Below are positions 61,533 through 64,000 of a DNA stretch of 64,000 nucleotides, piece by piece (the stretch's first letter is position 1; every line of letters starts with the position of its first letter). This DNA comes from Limoniibacter endophyticus (GTDB lineage: Bacteria > Pseudomonadota > Alphaproteobacteria > Rhizobiales > Rhizobiaceae), in contig NZ_BMZO01000006.1 of NCBI RefSeq assembly GCF_014652835.1, positions 186,001-250,000 on the forward strand. Reading direction: 5' to 3'. The notes beneath the pieces were generated by a model that searched no databases, had not been told where the DNA came from, and saw only the letters and a list, made by a program, of their open reading frames with translations. Made by a program: the position numbers and the translations under genes.

Positions 61533-62609
61533 TCAGGCGCTATACCCGTTGCGGCAGAGCTTTTCCAGCTCGGCGAGGCTCATTGCTTCGAGGCCGAGCG
61601 CCGGGAGCAGGTCATTGTCGGCCTTGAGATCGCGACCATAGGACGCGGAGAAAATCTCGATGCCGGATTCGTGGAGAAGGGCTGGTTTTCCGACGAGGCG
61701 ACCGAGCAGTGCCGTGGGGAGCAGTCCGAATGGAACGTCTTCCAGAATGTATCGGCTTTCGATGGTCGCGGGGCCGTTGCCACCACCGTCGCGCTCATAC
61801 ATCGCCTGGTTCATCTCGCTGACGCTACCCATCGGTACATGAAAGGAAAGCGAGAAATGTTCGAAGACAGTTCGCACCTTCAGGCCAAAGCTTTCGGCAA
61901 TGGCGATGCGCTCCTGGTCTAGCGCTTCGATCAGACGTCCGACAGCAGGCGTTACATGGCCGGGCTGGCTCCACTCTTCACCCTTCTCCATTCGCGTCAG
62001 GTTGAGAAGTGCGATGCCCAGATGGTTCTGCGGGTTGAGATTGGAAAGCGCGATCGCCATCATGCCGTCACGCTTGACGAATCTGTCGCCGAAAAGCTGG
62101 GTGCATAGTGCATGTGCATCATCCAGCGCGCTGTGTGGAACGGCTGCAACGTCGATCTTCTGGCGCACAGTGGCGATATGCACATGGTCGAGCGCTTTTT
62201 GCCGCCCGGTCAGCAGCGTGGTTCCCCAGACGATGATGGGAAGCCTCACGCCCCTTGCGGCCAGCAGCTTCGACAGATAGAGGGCGCCAAAGGAAGAGTG
62301 CGAGCTGATGATGACCGGCTGGCCGTCCTTCAGGAATGGCGCGGCGGCATCAAGTGCAGCCTTATGCCCATTGCCAGGCATGTTGAGGATGACAGCGTCG
62401 GCCCCCTCAACCGCTTCCTGCGCGCTTGCCGCGACGCCGACCGGCAGTTCACATTCGAAAAAGCCTGTCGCTTTTAACGGGGAACCCTTTCCAAGAAGCT
62501 CGGTGCGTTTGCCCGAAGGCGACCAGAGCTTTACCGCGTGTCCCTGGTTGGCGAGAAAGGCGGCGACGCCGAAAGCGTTCGAACCTGCACCGAGAATACT
62601 GACCTGCAT
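61533..62609 (-). CDS. Octopine/nopaline dehydrogenase-family oxidoreductase
   Basis: 358 residues. An N-terminal Rossmann domain (VSILGAGSNAFGVAAFLANQ) is followed by the all-helical octopine/nopaline dehydrogenase C-terminal domain (~190-340; LSNLNPQNHLGIALLNLTRM, with the conserved His and Asn, and FHVPMGSVSEMNQAMYERDG). Members reduce or oxidise imine links between an amino acid and a keto acid (opines) or related 2-hydroxy/amino acids. Divergent from a Tat-exported substrate-binding protein gene, so the pair may take up and use such a compound. An 11-G tract lies 66-76 bases upstream of the start. Confidence 0.85.
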   Translation of the reverse strand: MQVSILGAGSNAFGVAAFLANQGHAVKLWSPSGKRTELLGKGSPLKATGFFECELPVGVAASAQEAVEGADAVILNMPGNGHKAALDAAAPFLKDGQPVIISSHSSFGALYLSKLLAARGVRLPIIVWGTTLLTGRQKALDHVHIATVRQKIDVAAVPHSALDDAHALCTQLFGDRFVKRDGMMAIALSNLNPQNHLGIALLNLTRMEKGEEWSQPGHVTPAVGRLIEALDQERIAIAESFGLKVRTVFEHFSLSFHVPMGSVSEMNQAMYERDGGGNGPATIESRYILEDVPFGLLPTALLGRLVGKPALLHESGIEIFSASYGRDLKADNDLLPALGLEAMSLAELEKLCRNGYSA

Positions 62610-62674
62610 AGTTTAGTGTTCCTTGCTTTTGTTTTTCATTGAGAGCGAGAAGAAGCTGTTTTAAGGCGCTTCGC

Positions 62675-62685
62675 GGGGGGGGGGG
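62675..62685 (-). repeat. 11-G homopolymer tract
   Basis: Eleven consecutive G on the plus strand (C on the coding strand of the dehydrogenase gene), 66-76 bases upstream of its ATG, hence in its leader or promoter. Tracts of this length slip readily during replication and can vary gene expression; assembly error in the exact count is also possible. Confidence 0.8.
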
Positions 62686-62943
62686 TAGACGCGACATGAA
62701 AATACCGGGTTTCGCGACCAGTATTAAAACTTGTTGCGCATAGTGCGGCGCCTGTGGAATTTTCGGAATTGCACGTGCATTCGTTAAGTGCCTTGACAAT
62801 TCGGTTTCAGAGATTGATCATCCAATATACAGGATTTAAATTCCAGTATGGCGGAAGAATTTCTGCGCATCAAGATGCGGAACGTCATGAAATAAAATAC
62901 CGTGATGGGGAACGCTGAAGCTGCATTTCAATATTCACAAATA

Positions 62944-62957
62944 TGAACATATGTTCA
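62944..62957 (+). promoter_or_regulatory. 14-bp palindrome before the binding-protein gene
   Basis: TGAACATATGTTCA is a perfect dyad ~94 bases before the ATG at 63051, flanked by inverted ATTCACAA/TTGTGAAT arms. Likely an operator for a dimeric regulator encoded outside the window. Confidence 0.45.
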
Positions 62958-63050
62958 ACTTGATACACTTGTGAATGCAAAATGTGAAATGTACAGCTTT
63001 TTGCATGAGCGTGCCGCAGGGGAATGCGGCAAGGCCAGAGGAGAAATAAA

Positions 63051-64000
63051 ATGACCAGACTGCTTATCAACCGTCGCTCGACGCTGAAGATGCTCGGCGC
63101 GGGGGCAGGTGCCTTGGCTACACCGGCGATCATTCGCCCGGCCTTCGCGCAAAGCAACGTGCTTAATGTCACCACCTACGACAAGTTCATTCCGCAGTCC
63201 TTCATCGATCAGTTCAGGAATGACACGGGCATCGAGATCCGCGTGCGCCTGACCGACGATCAGGGCAAGCAGTACAATGCGCTGGCTGCCGAAGGGACCA
63301 GTCCCACGACCGATATCGTCACCGTTACCGGTCACCGGCTCAATCAGTTTCTCAAGTCCAATCTCATTGCCAAGCTCGATTCGGGCCGCCTGAAAAATTG
63401 GAGTAACCTGGCTCCGGCCTATAAGGATGCGCCGCAGCTTACTGTCGACGGGTCGACCTATGGTCTGCCTCTGCTTGCCGGTTTCGAAGGTCTGGTGCGC
63501 AACACCGACTATACGAAAGAGACCGATAGCTGGGCCATTATGTTCGATGAGGAGTTCAAAGGCCTGACGTCCTATATCATCAGCGACTTCCTCTCGATCA
63601 CCATGCGCTATCTCGGCACGGATGGCGACTATGTCACCTACGAGAACAAGCGTGAGGAAGCTCAGAAGGCCACCAATGAAGCGCGTGATTTCCTGATCAA
63701 GCACAAGCCGCAGGTGCGCAAGTACTATGATGCAGGGTCCGAGATTCAGCAGATGTTCGTGAACGAGGACGTCTATGTCGCCCAGGCGTGGTCTGGTCCG
63801 GCTGCAAAGCTCATCATGGACGGTCATCCTGTCGAGTTGTCGGTTCCGAAGGAAGGAACTTATGGCTTCCTTTACTCCTTCAACGTCGTCGAGAACGCAC
63901 CTAACGCGGACAATGCCTATAAATTCCTCGACGCGCTTCTTGCCTCGCCGGAAATCGGTGCGGAGATGGTGCGCCAATCGGGCTTTGCCTCGACATTTGC
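63051..64000 (+). CDS. Tat-exported ABC substrate-binding protein (PotD/spermidine-putrescine type), partial
   Basis: The first 316 residues, running off the window. It begins MTRLLINRRSTLKMLGAGAG, a twin-arginine signal with cleavage near AFA-Q, then an SBP fold with NVTTYDKFIPQSFIDQFRND, the TDIVTVTGHRLNQFLKSNLI region, GSTYGLPLLAGFEGLVRN and AWSGPAAKLIMDGHPVE. This resembles polyamine-type (family SBP_bac_8/PotD) binding proteins for putrescine, spermidine, thiamine or opine-like cations. AGAGGAG lies eight bases before the ATG. Divergent from the octopine-type dehydrogenase gene; permease and ATPase genes probably follow beyond the window. Confidence 0.88.
   Translation, partial: MTRLLINRRSTLKMLGAGAGALATPAIIRPAFAQSNVLNVTTYDKFIPQSFIDQFRNDTGIEIRVRLTDDQGKQYNALAAEGTSPTTDIVTVTGHRLNQFLKSNLIAKLDSGRLKNWSNLAPAYKDAPQLTVDGSTYGLPLLAGFEGLVRNTDYTKETDSWAIMFDEEFKGLTSYIISDFLSITMRYLGTDGDYVTYENKREEAQKATNEARDFLIKHKPQVRKYYDAGSEIQQMFVNEDVYVAQAWSGPAAKLIMDGHPVELSVPKEGTYGFLYSFNVVENAPNADNAYKFLDALLASPEIGAEMVRQSGFASTF

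Larger units (their letters stand above)
62610..63050. other. Divergent control region of dehydrogenase and binding-protein genes
   Basis: 441 bases holding an 11-G homopolymer (62675-62685), an AT-rich stretch (62800-62960), the 14-bp palindrome TGAACATATGTTCA (62944-62957) and flanking inverted arms ATTCACAA (62933-62940)/TTGTGAAT (62969-62976). No gene is apparent. Confidence 0.5.

Noticed and set aside
1-64000. tRNA, rRNA, insertion sequences and CRISPR arrays.
   Set aside because: None was recognised on reading; dedicated tools were not available.

Overview
The window reads as part of the secondary replicon (chromid, 'chromosome II') of a Brucellaceae alphaproteobacterium, most likely an Ochrobactrum/Brucella anthropi-type organism. 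The reasons are a repABC replication module with an antisense RNA between repB and repC at the left edge, alphaproteobacterial housekeeping genes (argH-lptM-lysA, a TIGR02302 protein, pcaF), and many ABC/TRAP uptake-plus-catabolism operons. Genus assignment is inference from gene content; I ran no searches.

Layout. 1-2758: end of repA, then repB, a counter-transcribed RNA and repC. 2780-5911: a VOC protein, a DUF2239 protein, 3-oxoadipyl-CoA thiolase and a small membrane peptide, with a nested palindrome near 5.1 kb. 6163-7264: a Xre/RES toxin-antitoxin pair with two operator dyads. 7279-26652: one secretion locus on the minus strand. A LuxR-type regulator lies upstream of a 15.2-kb gene for a ~5064-residue secreted mosaic protein, followed by its type I secretion ATPase and membrane-fusion protein. 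The giant protein combines many carbohydrate-binding-like and cadherin/Ig-like modules with an embedded PQQ-sugar-dehydrogenase-like beta-propeller that keeps the diagnostic His and Arg; this is the most novel-looking item in the window.

26938-34913: a tightly coupled seven-gene minus-strand operon (TRAP transporter, two SDRs, IclR regulator, acyl-CoA synthetase, tandem PPC/DUF296 protein), with an IclR-like dyad upstream, probably for uptake and CoA-activation of an organic acid. 35229-42692: DUF454 protein and heme oxygenase, TIGR02302 protein, lysA-lptM-argH and a divergent TlpA-like thioredoxin. 42794-52763: an uptake/hydrolysis/transamination operon (C45 hydrolase, peptide-type ABC transporter, M20 amidohydrolase, omega-aminotransferase) divergent from a GntR regulator that appears to carry two winged-helix domains.

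52975-58717: a plus-strand glycerophosphodiester-type ABC operon with an intracellular phosphodiesterase and an RpiR regulator, started by a hairpin overlapping the first ribosome-binding site. 58913-62609: succinate-semialdehyde dehydrogenase, DNA topoisomerase IB and an octopine/nopaline-type dehydrogenase with an 11-G tract in its leader. 63051-end: a Tat-exported substrate-binding protein cut by the window edge.

The overall picture is a chromid accessory zone: a replication core, a stability-type TA pair, a large surface/secreted protein system, and several self-contained catabolic modules each carrying its own regulator. No tRNA, rRNA, CRISPR array or insertion sequence was recognised.
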